Below, one piece after another: positions 17,008-25,404 of a stretch of DNA of 42,911 bases. This DNA comes from Aliidiomarina sp047920995. GTDB lineage: Bacteria > Pseudomonadota > Gammaproteobacteria > Enterobacterales > Alteromonadaceae. How positions within the stretch are numbered: position 1 is the stretch's first letter; the number at the start of each line of letters is the position of its first letter. Both the position numbers and the translations under genes were made by a program. The notes under the pieces are model-generated. The model was given only the letters and a program-made list of their open reading frames with translations, had not been told where the DNA came from and searched no databases. The stretch lies in the NCBI RefSeq assembly GCF_047920995.1, contig NZ_JBLRWZ010000022.1, positions 1 through 42,911 of the forward strand, read 5' to 3'.

Positions 17008-17910
17008 ATGAAGTATATAAGCCTATTTGCCATTGTTTTAACAATGATTTTCACCTCTCCCAAACTACTCGCAAACTCCCAAAATAATAATTCTGATGAA
17101 TTTTGTGGGAACCATCTTAATCGATTTTCTCAGCAATGTGTTGGCTACAGTTACCTTAAGCGAGAAATGTACTTTGCTGGCTCAGGTGGCGCTGAACATA
17201 CAGTAATTGTACACCGTATGCGAAACCACAGTGGTGCCGTAGTTGGAATGTCGCTAGATTTCGTTCTCGATACTGGTGTAAGTAACATCACGAACCACGA
17301 ACATCATATTAATAATGCGCTTGAATCATTTCGTAGCGCATTCCGAAATAACAACTTCTACACATATCGCGAGTGCGACCCAACGATTGAAATTTGTTGT
17401 TATAACGGCAACTGCTTTGAAATATATAGCACGCCTAACGCACAGCAAAACGAGCAAAGCGATTTATCCCACGAAGTCACTAGTGAAAACCCTGAAATAC
17501 AAAATAACCGGAACAATCGAATTCGTGAGATTTTTAATGATGGAGCTTCTTTGATCACCTACATTCAAGCTCTGCGCAGTAATTCGAGCGACGCAACAAA
17601 GTTTCGCCAAGACTTAGCTGAGGATTTGGCGACTGAAAGCTTATTTACCATGATATCTACCCGAAGCGATGGCCACAAAGTGTGTATCAATACAGGCACT
17701 ACCTGTGAGGTTCTCAGTGGACATGTTCTCCATAGCGATAGCTTTAGCTCTGCTGATCTTTATCACGACTATGGTAGGTCTGTGAATCATTCACTAGAGG
17801 AATTCCTTTACAATTGGTTTATTCGTGAAATGAACGAAGGAACGACATGTACCCAAAGCTGGTCCTGTGACGCCACCGATTACTGCCAACTAAGATTGCA
17901 GTGCCAATAG
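17008..17910 (+). CDS. Unrecognised cysteine-rich secreted protein
   Basis: I do not recognise a family. The 300-residue protein starts with a signal peptide (MKYISLFAIVLTMIF..., likely cleavage after LLA at about residue 22), so it should be exported. The mature part has 12 cysteines at 33, 44, 123, 130, 131, 136, 226, 233, 281, 287, 293 and 299, an even number suited to disulfides in the periplasm or outside the cell. They cluster at ECDPTIEICCYNGNC, VCINTGTTC and a Cys-rich C-terminus. The middle (about 140-175) is Asn/Gln/Glu-rich and looks unstructured. No transmembrane helix follows the signal. The gene is more AT-rich and Asn/Ser-rich than its neighbours, which hints at recent acquisition. 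It stands alone between trpA and an opposite-strand gene, directly behind the seven-copy repeat. Confidence 0.75.
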   Translation: MKYISLFAIVLTMIFTSPKLLANSQNNNSDEFCGNHLNRFSQQCVGYSYLKREMYFAGSGGAEHTVIVHRMRNHSGAVVGMSLDFVLDTGVSNITNHEHHINNALESFRSAFRNNNFYTYRECDPTIEICCYNGNCFEIYSTPNAQQNEQSDLSHEVTSENPEIQNNRNNRIREIFNDGASLITYIQALRSNSSDATKFRQDLAEDLATESLFTMISTRSDGHKVCINTGTTCEVLSGHVLHSDSFSSADLYHDYGRSVNHSLEEFLYNWFIREMNEGTTCTQSWSCDATDYCQLRLQCQ

Positions 17911-17945
17911 CGGCATACCCCATAAATACTCTGCAAGTTGTTCCA

Positions 17946-17974
17946 CAGCGCCGCTTAATTTCCAGGCGGCGCTG
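17946..17974. repeat. 9-bp inverted repeat at the convergent gene ends
   Basis: CAGCGCCGC at 17946-17954 and GCGGCGCTG at 17966-17974 are exact inverted copies with an 11-bp spacer that contains the stop codon of the AI-2E family gene. A GC-rich hairpin could form in transcripts from either side, but neither strand has a U-run after it, so it is at best a weak terminator or an mRNA 3'-end stabiliser. Confidence 0.6.
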
Positions 17975-19052
17975 CTGCTTGATTAGCCTCAGTTATTAGC
18001 TCATTAGCAGTCAAACGGCGAACCTCATCGCCAGCCAGCAAAATAGCCAGCCATTTGGTACTGGGGTTCTCATCAAAGCCGATTTTCACGCCCATGGTAA
18101 GGGGCACCGAGAGTAGCATCCCTACCGGCCCTAACAACCAGCCCCAGAAAATTAACGAGAGGAACACCACCAAAGTAGAAAGGCCTAAGCCGCGGCCCAT
18201 CATTTTTGGCTCTACAATGTTGCCCATAATAATATTCACTAATAAAAACCAGATCGCCACAACGCCAGCCATCACCGGGTTCAACTGCACAAGCGCCATC
18301 AGTACCGCAGGCACTGCCGCGATAATAGAACCGATATTCGGAATATAATTAAACAGAAATGCGATCACAGCCCACAAAATAAAATGATCTAGCCCCATCA
18401 ACCACAAACCAAAACCAATTAAGCAACCGGTAATCAAGCTCACCAAGGTTTTTAGGGCTAAGTATTTATTAATCGCCATTAATAAATTCGTCATTTGCCC
18501 AAGCTTCTTCTCTGGGCTTGGAAAAGCCAATGATATCTTTTTCGGCATCAACGCTGCTTCGCTCAACATAAAGGCCACAATCAGCATAATGATCACCGTA
18601 TTGGTCATCATATTTCCCAAACCAGACAGTAAATTAACCGACATGGAAAACAGCCGTGAGGGGTCGAACTGGTCTTGTAAAATAGCGATGTCGAGATGAA
18701 TATTAAATGTTTCCGCGTAAGCTACCAGCGTTTCAAATTGGTCTAGAATCTTTTCTCGATACTCTGGCATTTTCAAAGTGAACTCATTCACCGATTGCAA
18801 TACCAAGCCCACGAATGCCGAACCCACCACTAAAATCACTACAAACACGGCGCCGATAGCGATACTCGGAGGCAATCCCTTTTGCTTAAACCAAAAAATG
18901 GCCGGCTGAAATACAATGGCAATGAACAACGCCAACAAAAATGGCACCACAATTACGCTGGCTGCCTTAATACTAGCTAAAATCACCATAATCGCCGCCG
19001 CCACTACGAAAAAGCGGCTAATCGATGAAATGGCCGGGTTGTGGTCTGTCAT
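17955..19052 (-). CDS. AI-2E family transporter (PerM/YhhT/TqsA-like membrane protein)
   Basis: The 365-residue integral membrane protein belongs to the AI-2E transporter family, whose members export autoinducer-2 or small solutes or act as Na+/H+ antiporters. It shows an N-terminal helix pair (VVAAAIMVILASIKAASVIV then FLLALFIAIVF), a third helix (AIGAVFVVILVVGSAFVGLV), a soluble amphipathic part at about residues 105-150, and C-terminal helices with FLFNYIPNIGSIIAAVPAVL and GNIVEPKMMGRGLGLS, both family-conserved. The ATG at 19052 has GGAGA upstream and was preferred to one 36 bp earlier. The exact substrate cannot be told from sequence. Confidence 0.85.
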   Translation of the reverse strand: MTDHNPAISSISRFFVVAAAIMVILASIKAASVIVVPFLLALFIAIVFQPAIFWFKQKGLPPSIAIGAVFVVILVVGSAFVGLVLQSVNEFTLKMPEYREKILDQFETLVAYAETFNIHLDIAILQDQFDPSRLFSMSVNLLSGLGNMMTNTVIIMLIVAFMLSEAALMPKKISLAFPSPEKKLGQMTNLLMAINKYLALKTLVSLITGCLIGFGLWLMGLDHFILWAVIAFLFNYIPNIGSIIAAVPAVLMALVQLNPVMAGVVAIWFLLVNIIMGNIVEPKMMGRGLGLSTLVVFLSLIFWGWLLGPVGMLLSVPLTMGVKIGFDENPSTKWLAILLAGDEVRRLTANELITEANQAAAPPGN

Positions 19053-19103
19053 TGTCTTATCTCCGTACAAGAAAACGCGCAGAATCAATATTCTTGCATT
19101 TAT

Positions 19104-19131
19104 CGCTGCTACACTAACGCTGCTACACTAA
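19104..19131. repeat. Two tandem copies of a 14-bp unit
   Basis: CGCTGCTACACTAA occurs twice head to tail (19104-19117, 19118-19131) in the gap between the divergent AI-2E family and epimerase genes. It may be a promoter-region duplication. No matching operator is known to me. Confidence 0.7.
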
Positions 19132-19181
19132 TACTGTGTTGTTATTGTTCGTAGATTAGCATTAAGCAACAGGGAGCTTCC

Positions 19182-20081
19182 ATGAAATTATTTATTACCG
19201 GTGCCACAGGTTTAATTGGCCGCACATATCTGCGCCACTACGGTGACCAACACGATGTTACCGTGCTTACCCGCAATCCTGAAAAAGCGCGGAAAGCTCT
19301 GGGCAGTAGCGTGCGCACCGTGGTGAGCTTAAGTGAATTTGATCATCTCAATGAATTTGATGCCGTGATCAACCTAGCGGGTGAGCCTATCGCGGAAAAG
19401 CGCTGGAGCGATAAACAAAAGCAGCGTATTCAACAAAGCCGTTTTCGCATTACCGAGCAGCTTAGCGCCTTAATTCAAAATTCTGAGCGGCCACCAAAAG
19501 TATTTATTTCTGGCTCCGCCGTAGGCTTTTATGGCCGCCAAGGTGAGCAAGTGGTAAGTGAAACTAAAGGCACACCTCATGATGAGTTTAGCCACCAGTT
19601 ATGCCAGCAATGGGAGCAGCTTGCGAACCAAGCCGGCAGTGAACACACCCGGGTATGCTTACTACGCACCGGTATTGTGCTCGCTCGTTTGGGTGGCGCT
19701 CTGGAGCGCATGGCACCACCCTTTAAGTTTGGCCTAGGTGGCCCCATTGGCAATGGCAAGCAAATGATGTCATGGATTCACATTCACGACATGATCGCCG
19801 GTATTGATTTTCTCTTACATCATGATGAGTGTGCAGGTGCGTATAATTTCACCGCCCCTACGCCAGTAAGTAATAAAATATTTAGCAAAACCTTGGGGAA
19901 AGTATTGCATCGCCCGGTAATTTTCCGAGTACCAGCTTTTACCATGCGGCTTGCTTTTGGGGAGATGGCCGATTTACTCCTTACCGGCCAAGCTGTAGTA
20001 CCAGAACGCTTAGAACAAGCTGGGTTCACGTTTAAATATCGCGAGCTTGAGCCAGCATTAGCGCAGATTTACCCGCGCTAA
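19182..20081 (+). CDS. yfcH: TIGR01777 family NAD(P)-dependent epimerase (YfcH-like)
   Basis: This 299-residue extended short-chain dehydrogenase-like protein resembles E. coli YfcH throughout. The Rossmann glycine motif GATGLIG is at residues 7-13, followed by INLAGEPIAEKRWSDKQK, ISGSAVGFYG, RTGIVLARLGGALERM, GLGGPIGNGKQ and WIHIHDM. The C-terminus has PERLEQAGFTFKYREL, the DUF1731 part. Substrate and pathway are unknown for the family. GGGAG precedes the ATG. It converges with ybbP, leaving a 24-bp gap without a visible terminator. Confidence 0.9.
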   Translation: MKLFITGATGLIGRTYLRHYGDQHDVTVLTRNPEKARKALGSSVRTVVSLSEFDHLNEFDAVINLAGEPIAEKRWSDKQKQRIQQSRFRITEQLSALIQNSERPPKVFISGSAVGFYGRQGEQVVSETKGTPHDEFSHQLCQQWEQLANQAGSEHTRVCLLRTGIVLARLGGALERMAPPFKFGLGGPIGNGKQMMSWIHIHDMIAGIDFLLHHDECAGAYNFTAPTPVSNKIFSKTLGKVLHRPVIFRVPAFTMRLAFGEMADLLLTGQAVVPERLEQAGFTFKYRELEPALAQIYPR

Positions 20082-20105
20082 GCTAGCTGTTACAGCATCG
20101 TAATA

Positions 20106-22604
20106 TTAGGCCAGTTGCCGAATAAGGTTGCCGGTTTGCTGCCGCAATAAGCGCCAGCAAACTGACCAGCCTAACGCTGCCACAATAGTAGCGCCCAATA
20201 ATGGCCCCAGTACCCAGAAGCGCCAATGTAACGAAGGCGCCATATTAAACACCTGGGTTTGTAACACGTAAATTGAGAGCTCCATGGCAATGGTGGCAAT
20301 CAAGCCCGCCAACGCGCCCAACATTACAAACTCATAGGTTACCGCGCGCGTAAGTAAGCTCGAGCGCGCCCCCAAGGTTCGCAGAATCACCAACTCCTGT
20401 TGGCGCTCTTCTAGGGTAGCCTGAACTTGCGCCACCAATACCAAGCCACCAGCACCGATTACCAACACCATTACAAAAGTAATGGCTAACGAAACATGGC
20501 TAATTACATCACGAACCTGAGCAAGAATATCCTCCACATCGATTAACGATGCTTGCGGGAATTCACGGAACAATGAATACAATTCAGGGCGCCGATCATC
20601 CGGTAAGTAAAAACTAGCGATATAAGTAGCTGGCATGTTTTCGATTAAATTCGGGCTGAATACCATGTAGAAATTTGGCTGCATGGTATTCCAATCCACA
20701 TCACGAATACTAGTTACCGGCACGGTAAACTCATCGGCGGCAATACGGAACGTAAGCTCATCACCTAAACCAACGCCAATTCGATCCGCCACCTGTGATT
20801 CTACTGAAACCCCAGATTCTCCTGGCGCAAACCACTGCCCTTCGCGTAAAACGTTTTCTGCCGGCAAATCGGCCTGCCAGGTTAGTTGCAGCTCACGGCC
20901 AAAGCCTTCACGGAATTCACTATCATCCCGTTCTTCTTTACTTACGGCATCGCGCACTGGGGTACCGTTAATCGCGGTTAACCGGCCGGGAATAATTGGG
21001 TATAACTCGGTGGCGCTTAACCCCTCACGCGCGAACATCGCTTGCATGGGTTCTGCCTGCTGGCTAGCAACGTTTACCACGAAGAAATTCGGCGCATCAT
21101 CGGGTAACTGGCCACGCCAATCTTCCAATAACTCATTGCGCAGCGCGAGCACCAGTAAAAACAGCATTACTGCTACCGAGAAGCTCAGCATTTGCATGCT
21201 ATTTTCACGCGCACGGCGTTGCAAACCCGCCATCGCCAAGCGCCAACTACTGCCGGCTTGCATACCGGCAGTGCGGCTGGCTCGAATAAATAAACGGCTA
21301 ATACCTAACAGTAAGAACATCGCCAATAGGCCACCGGCAAATAATGCTAAGGAAAGCAAATAGCTACCGCTGTAGAGCACCATTAACACAAAAATCGTGG
21401 TACCCGAAATCCCCCAATGCAGCCAGCGCGATAATCCTGAAGCATTCATATCTCTGCGCAGCACTCGCAGCGGTGGTACATTTAATAAACGCAGTAGCGG
21501 GTACAAACTAAACATCAATGCACAAAGCAATCCGGTAGCGATGGCTAACCAATAGGGGCCAACCCCCGTATTGGGTAAATCATAACCTAACGCACCGCTT
21601 ACCCAGCCTACTACCGAGGCTTGCAAGGCTATCCCCAGCAGCAGGCCAATAAGAATACTTACCAAGGTAAGCAATAATAGGTGCAAGGTAAATATTTTCG
21701 CCACCTGCCCTTTGCGGCCACCTAAGGTTTTCATTACTGCTACAGCATCAAAATTGCGTTGCGCATAGCGCTGAGCCGCTACGGCTACCGCGGTGGCGGC
21801 TAACACCACACCTAACAAACTCGCCAGCAACATAAAGCGCTCAGCACGCTCTAATGCTGCTGAAAGTGGTGAATCACCATCTTGAATGTTCTGCCAACGC
21901 TGAGAAACATTATCCAGTTGTGGCACCAGCCAGTTTTCGAAACGCGCTAAATCGGTGGCGGAGCCGGCAAATAAATAATTGTAATTTACTCGGCTGCCAG
22001 GCTGAATTAGGCCCGTATCAGCCAACTCAGAGTAATGAATTAAAACGGTAGGGCTATCGGCGAACACGTTGAAGCCAGAATCGGGCTCGCTACTGAGAAC
22101 CTTCGTTACCCGGAATTCGCTTTCACCCACTTCTAACCGATCGCCAAGCGCTAAATTTAGCTGTTGAAACAACGAACCTTGCACCCAAGCTTCCCCCGGC
22201 CCCGGCAAGCCCTCGGCAATAACGCCTTCGGTAAAGGGTTCGCTAGCTACTTCCAAATGCCCTCGCAACGGATAGCCATCACTTACCGCTTTCACATCTA
22301 CCAAAGCCAATTCATCGTTCGCAAAGGCCATCGAGTTAAAAGTGGTGCGGCGCGCCCAAGCAACTTGTTCTTGCTCTGCACGCTCTAACCACTCAGTAGG
22401 TATTTCCGCACCTCGGCTGCGTAACACGCGATCAGCGGCTAAGAACTCGGCACTACGCTCCATCAAGCCAAGCTGCAAACGCTCACTAAACACCGATAAC
22501 GACAATACGGCACAAACCGCTAAAGCAACGGCTGCCGCCATAATAGTAAGTTCACCACGGCGCAGTTCATGCTTTAGTAATCGCCAAGAAATTTTATGCC
22601 ACAT
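20106..22604 (-). CDS. ybbP: ABC transporter permease, YbbP/FtsX-like
   Basis: The 832-residue inner-membrane protein is the permease partner of YbbA. It has one helix near the N-terminus (LTIMAAAVALAVCAVLSLSV), a large periplasmic domain, a group of FtsX-type helices near residues 255-400, further central helices with a second periplasmic domain, and a C-terminal FtsX helix set (VSLAITFVMVLVIGAGGLVL to WRFWVLGPLLGATIVAALGW). Duplicated FtsX-like halves are typical of YbbP. The ATG giving MWHKISWRLL was chosen because it overlaps the ybbA end by 11 bases and matches homologues; an upstream in-frame ATG would lie deep inside ybbA. Function is not settled; export of lipid-like or hydrophobic compounds has been proposed. 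Confidence 0.9.
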   Translation of the reverse strand: MWHKISWRLLKHELRRGELTIMAAAVALAVCAVLSLSVFSERLQLGLMERSAEFLAADRVLRSRGAEIPTEWLERAEQEQVAWARRTTFNSMAFANDELALVDVKAVSDGYPLRGHLEVASEPFTEGVIAEGLPGPGEAWVQGSLFQQLNLALGDRLEVGESEFRVTKVLSSEPDSGFNVFADSPTVLIHYSELADTGLIQPGSRVNYNYLFAGSATDLARFENWLVPQLDNVSQRWQNIQDGDSPLSAALERAERFMLLASLLGVVLAATAVAVAAQRYAQRNFDAVAVMKTLGGRKGQVAKIFTLHLLLLTLVSILIGLLLGIALQASVVGWVSGALGYDLPNTGVGPYWLAIATGLLCALMFSLYPLLRLLNVPPLRVLRRDMNASGLSRWLHWGISGTTIFVLMVLYSGSYLLSLALFAGGLLAMFLLLGISRLFIRASRTAGMQAGSSWRLAMAGLQRRARENSMQMLSFSVAVMLFLLVLALRNELLEDWRGQLPDDAPNFFVVNVASQQAEPMQAMFAREGLSATELYPIIPGRLTAINGTPVRDAVSKEERDDSEFREGFGRELQLTWQADLPAENVLREGQWFAPGESGVSVESQVADRIGVGLGDELTFRIAADEFTVPVTSIRDVDWNTMQPNFYMVFSPNLIENMPATYIASFYLPDDRRPELYSLFREFPQASLIDVEDILAQVRDVISHVSLAITFVMVLVIGAGGLVLVAQVQATLEERQQELVILRTLGARSSLLTRAVTYEFVMLGALAGLIATIAMELSIYVLQTQVFNMAPSLHWRFWVLGPLLGATIVAALGWSVCWRLLRQQTGNLIRQLA

Positions 22605-23352
22605 CGGTTGTTGTTTCCTTGCTGCCCGGTGCTGAATTGCTCTTTGCGGTACTCTTTTCTTCGACATCAGTTTCACTATCGGCACCCTGCTCTACCAGCT
22701 TGCCACCGGCAATGCGCAACACTCGATCACAGCGCTGTGCGAGCGCATCGTCATGGGTAACAATCACTAACGTAGTACCGAATTCGCGATTAAGTTCGAA
22801 CAGTAATTCTTCAATGCGGCTGCCCGTTTCAGTATCCAAGTTACCGGTGGGCTCATCGGCAAAAAGAATTTGTGGTTCACCAATAAATGCCCGGGCAATG
22901 GCCACACGCTGTTGCTCACCACCGGAAAGTTGGTTCGGGTAATGGGTTAGGCGCTCGCCTAAGCCTACTTTTTCTAACAGTTCACGCGCTTGCTTCTCAG
23001 GGTTTCGGCTACCCGCAAGCTCTGCAGGCAACATTACATTCTCTAATGCACTTAAACTTTGGATTAATAAAAACGATTGAAAGATGAAACCAATTTTCTC
23101 ACCCCGCAATATTGCGCGCTGCTCTTCATCCAAATCACCCAAACTTACGTTATCTACAATAATATCGCCGGTTGAAGGTAAATCTAACCCGGCCAATAAT
23201 GACAGCAGTGTTGATTTACCAGAGCCGGAGGCTCCCACGATAGCCACCACCTCGCCAGCATCAATTGCGAGGCTTAAGGGCGATAGGATTTGCAATTTTC
23301 CAGCGGTCGTCGCAACATTGCGAGACACAGAACGAGCTTCAATTAGGGCCAT
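22594..23352 (-). CDS. ybbA: ABC transporter ATP-binding protein YbbA
   Basis: This 252-residue ATPase of the LolD/MacB type powers the YbbP permease. The Walker A motif GASGSGKST is near residue 40, the signature LSGGEQQRVAIARAF near 145, Walker B ILFADEPTGNLD near 168, and the switch His in IVTHDD. A Ser/Thr/Glu-rich tail after about residue 220 is longer than in E. coli YbbA (228 residues). Its ATG directly abuts the tesA ATG on the other strand, so its ribosome site (AAGGAA, rather far at 12 bases) and promoter lie inside tesA. Confidence 0.93.
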   Translation of the reverse strand: MALIEARSVSRNVATTAGKLQILSPLSLAIDAGEVVAIVGASGSGKSTLLSLLAGLDLPSTGDIIVDNVSLGDLDEEQRAILRGEKIGFIFQSFLLIQSLSALENVMLPAELAGSRNPEKQARELLEKVGLGERLTHYPNQLSGGEQQRVAIARAFIGEPQILFADEPTGNLDTETGSRIEELLFELNREFGTTLVIVTHDDALAQRCDRVLRIAGGKLVEQGADSETDVEEKSTAKSNSAPGSKETTTDVA

Positions 23353-24033
23353 ATGCGTATTAAATTCCTTAAAAATCTAGTTTCCATAGCGCTGTTAGGC
23401 GCTGTAATCGTTGTACTTGCAATGTCATTGTTTATACGCAGTGCACATGCAAATGTATCACTCATGGTGCTGGGCGATAGCCTCAGCGCAGGCTATGGCT
23501 TGTCTGAAGCCGATAGCTGGGTGAGTGAAATTGCCCGGGATTGGCAGGCAAACCACCCTCACCTTAGCATTATTAACGCCAGCATTAGTGGCGAAACCAC
23601 TGCAGGCGGTTTAAACCGCTTAGAAAATTTACTCGATCGCCATCAACCCAACATGGTGTTTATAGAACTTGGTGGCAATGATGGCTTACGCGGTTTTAAT
23701 CTTTCTACTATGGAAAACAATTTACGGCAGATGATTACGATCATCCAGTCCAGAAACGTTCAAGTAGCACTCAGCGAAGTTGAAATACCACCAAACCTTG
23801 GCCGCCGTTACACCGAAATGTTTCGCCAAGTGTTTCACACTGTAGCCGAAGATAAAGGGATTCCACTCGTGCCGTTCTTTATGCGTGAGGTAGCATTAAA
23901 CCCTGATCTCATGCAAAGCGATGGAATTCATCCAAACTTAGCCGCACAGCCGAAGATCGCAGCTCTTATGGAGCCACAGCTTCGCGAACTGCTCGAGCAG
24001 CAAGTGCTAACGCAAATGGACACAGCGGAATGA
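23353..24033 (+). CDS. tesA: Periplasmic esterase/thioesterase I/lysophospholipase TesA
   Basis: TesA is an SGNH-fold hydrolase of acyl-CoA, esters and lysophospholipids. The 226-residue precursor has a signal peptide ending near residue 33 (SAHA). Then comes the nucleophile block VLGDSLSAGYGL with Ser43, the oxyanion Gly in SISGETTAGGL, Asn in GGNDGLRG and the Asp-His pair in SDGIHPN. The length is a little above E. coli TesA because of the longer signal. It is divergent from ybbA, as in E. coli, and overlaps folK by four bases. Confidence 0.93.
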   Translation: MRIKFLKNLVSIALLGAVIVVLAMSLFIRSAHANVSLMVLGDSLSAGYGLSEADSWVSEIARDWQANHPHLSIINASISGETTAGGLNRLENLLDRHQPNMVFIELGGNDGLRGFNLSTMENNLRQMITIIQSRNVQVALSEVEIPPNLGRRYTEMFRQVFHTVAEDKGIPLVPFFMREVALNPDLMQSDGIHPNLAAQPKIAALMEPQLRELLEQQVLTQMDTAE

Positions 24034-24605
24034 TTTTCTATTTAAGCCTAGGTAGTAACCTCGCGCCAGAAAAGAACATTGGCTTAGCATTGTATGAGTT
24101 GTGTGAGCGCTACCAAACCGCACTGATACTGCCCATCGTACACACAGAGCCCTGTGCTATTCATTCCAGCAATGGCTTTCTCAACAGTATTGCGTTGATT
24201 GCCAGTAATGAAAGTACTAGCGAGCTAAAAAGTTGGCTAAATCAGCTCGAGTGTGCTCACGGCCGAGATCGTACAGACCCCAACCGCAGTGCCAAAGATC
24301 GCACCTTGGATATCGATATTTTGGCGGCACAAAACACCCTAGATTTTAGTATTACTGAAAGCTTCAACGAGCCCTATGTGCAAGCTTCCATTGTTGCCCT
24401 ACACGCTCTACAAAACCATTCAACTAACAAGCAACAGAGCACGGCAGCTATTGCGCTGCCGGGCACAGAAAAAACCTTAGGTAACCGAGCGGCCACCATC
24501 GATTTTGATCACGCTAGCGGTAATGTACTCATTCGTGAGGATCGCATCGATACCCTTCTCCAACGCTTCGAATCCACCTTCACACGGCAACAGGGTTTCG
24601 CTTAA
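24030..24605 (+). CDS. folK: HPPK family protein (6-hydroxymethyl-dihydropterin pyrophosphokinase, FolK-like)
   Basis: FolK transfers pyrophosphate from ATP to 6-hydroxymethyl-dihydropterin in folate synthesis. The 191-residue protein starts FYLSLGSNLAPEKN and has the substrate motif HTEPCAIHSSNGFLN and the signature HGRDRTDPNRSAKDRTLDID. Homologues are usually about 160 residues. The extra C-terminus (about residues 150-191) is encoded antisense to the folM 3' end. The signature is somewhat divergent (NRSAKDRTLDIDI where WGPRTLDLDI is common), and the convergent neighbour is folM, so a specialised pterin role or a second folK elsewhere is possible. Confidence 0.8.
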   Translation: MIFYLSLGSNLAPEKNIGLALYELCERYQTALILPIVHTEPCAIHSSNGFLNSIALIASNESTSELKSWLNQLECAHGRDRTDPNRSAKDRTLDIDILAAQNTLDFSITESFNEPYVQASIVALHALQNHSTNKQQSTAAIALPGTEKTLGNRAATIDFDHASGNVLIREDRIDTLLQRFESTFTRQQGFA

Positions 24606-25214
24606 TACTTGGCTTTGCTCAGCATTAGAGTGTTCCGGTAAAAACTTAATGGGCCCAGGTTGAATAGCGTTCACCCGAACCTTTGGCGCCAGCCGTTTGG
24701 CAAAACTCAACATCAAATTTTCTAAGCCCGCTTTGGTAGAACAATACAAGGCATATTCTTGGTTCGGATTACTGGCATAGATATCAGTAACGTGAATAAT
24801 ATTCGCAGTTGGCCGCGGTGTATTTACCAACAACTCACTCAAGGCGCTATTTAGCGTTGCAGGCAGTTTCATGTGAATTTGATACAAGGCATCATAAAAC
24901 TCACTAAAATCGTGCTCATGAGCATTGTCGCGCTCATAGATAGATGCATTGTGTAAGATGAAATCAAGATGCTGGTAGCGCTGTTGAATTTGCGCGATCG
25001 TTGCATTCACGCTCGCCATATCAAGCGCGTTACAGGCAATAATATCCAAACGGCTCTGCTGCTCAGCAAGTGCTGCTAATTCGCCAGAGCGTTGGCGGGT
25101 TAAGGCAATAACTTGCCAGCCTTGGGCCAATAATGAACGGCACATGTGCAAGCCCAAGCGGCGCCCTGCCCCGGTAATTAACGCAATAGGTTGTGAAGAT
25201 GAAATGGTTGCCAA
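24477..25214 (-). CDS. folM: Dihydromonapterin reductase FolM (short-chain dehydrogenase)
   Basis: FolM reduces dihydromonapterin to tetrahydromonapterin and weakly dihydrofolate. The 245-residue SDR has the NADP motif TGAGRRLG at residues 14-21, which fits the TGxxxRxG pattern that marks FolM/pteridine reductases, then LHNASIYERD, the catalytic YALYCSTK and the C-terminal IKIDGGRSVT. The last 129 bp overlap the end of folK on the other strand; because the SDR C-terminus is conserved, folM is the firmer of the two in the overlap. Pairing with a FolK-like gene fits a pterin role. Confidence 0.88.
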   Translation of the reverse strand: MATISSSQPIALITGAGRRLGLHMCRSLLAQGWQVIALTRQRSGELAALAEQQSRLDIIACNALDMASVNATIAQIQQRYQHLDFILHNASIYERDNAHEHDFSEFYDALYQIHMKLPATLNSALSELLVNTPRPTANIIHVTDIYASNPNQEYALYCSTKAGLENLMLSFAKRLAPKVRVNAIQPGPIKFLPEHSNAEQSQVLSETLLPCEGGFEALEKGIDAILTNEYITASVIKIDGGRSVT

Positions 25215-25280
25215 AAGCCTGTCCTCTGTTCGCAGATGAATAACCCCTAGCTTAACGGATTATCACAGCAAGCAGATCAT

Positions 25281-25320
25281 AAAAACGCAAAAACCCGCTA
25301 GCAGCGGGCTTTTAGTTTTT
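25281..25320 (-). terminator. Intrinsic terminator after the tRNA-Ala/Glu unit
   Basis: CCCGC (25294-25298) and GCGGG (25304-25308) enclose a 5-base loop and are extended by A/T pairs. Read on the minus strand the stem is followed by a T run and GCGTTTTT. On the plus strand it is also followed by TTTTAGTTTTTT, so it may work in both directions. Confidence 0.85.
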
Positions 25321-25327
25321 TGAAAAG

Positions 25328-25389
25328 TGGCGTCCCCTTGCGAGGTTCGAGCGCTTGGTGCCGCTCGTGGACTAAGAGCCGGTGTCCTT
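25328..25389 (-). pseudogene. tRNA-Glu remnant (3' two thirds)
   Basis: This block keeps the tRNA-Glu 3' acceptor end GGGGACGCCA and the GGACACC preceding the anticodon arm, but the anticodon and T arms are scrambled, and the 5' acceptor and D arm are missing. The flank TTTGAAAAGTGGCGTCCCC is shared with the intact tRNA-Glu 77 bp away, so a duplication followed by decay is likely. It could also be a leftover attachment-site copy. It should not be a working tRNA. Confidence 0.65.
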
Positions 25390-25404
25390 TGATAGTTTGA
25401 AAAG

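Noticed and set aside
17946..17974. Firm intrinsic terminator for the orphan gene
   Set aside because: The stem is good, but neither strand shows a U run; listed as an inverted repeat instead.
20683..21363. 226-codon plus-strand open frame opposite ybbP
   Set aside because: It is a Ser/Arg-rich antisense shadow of the conserved permease with no recognisable motif.
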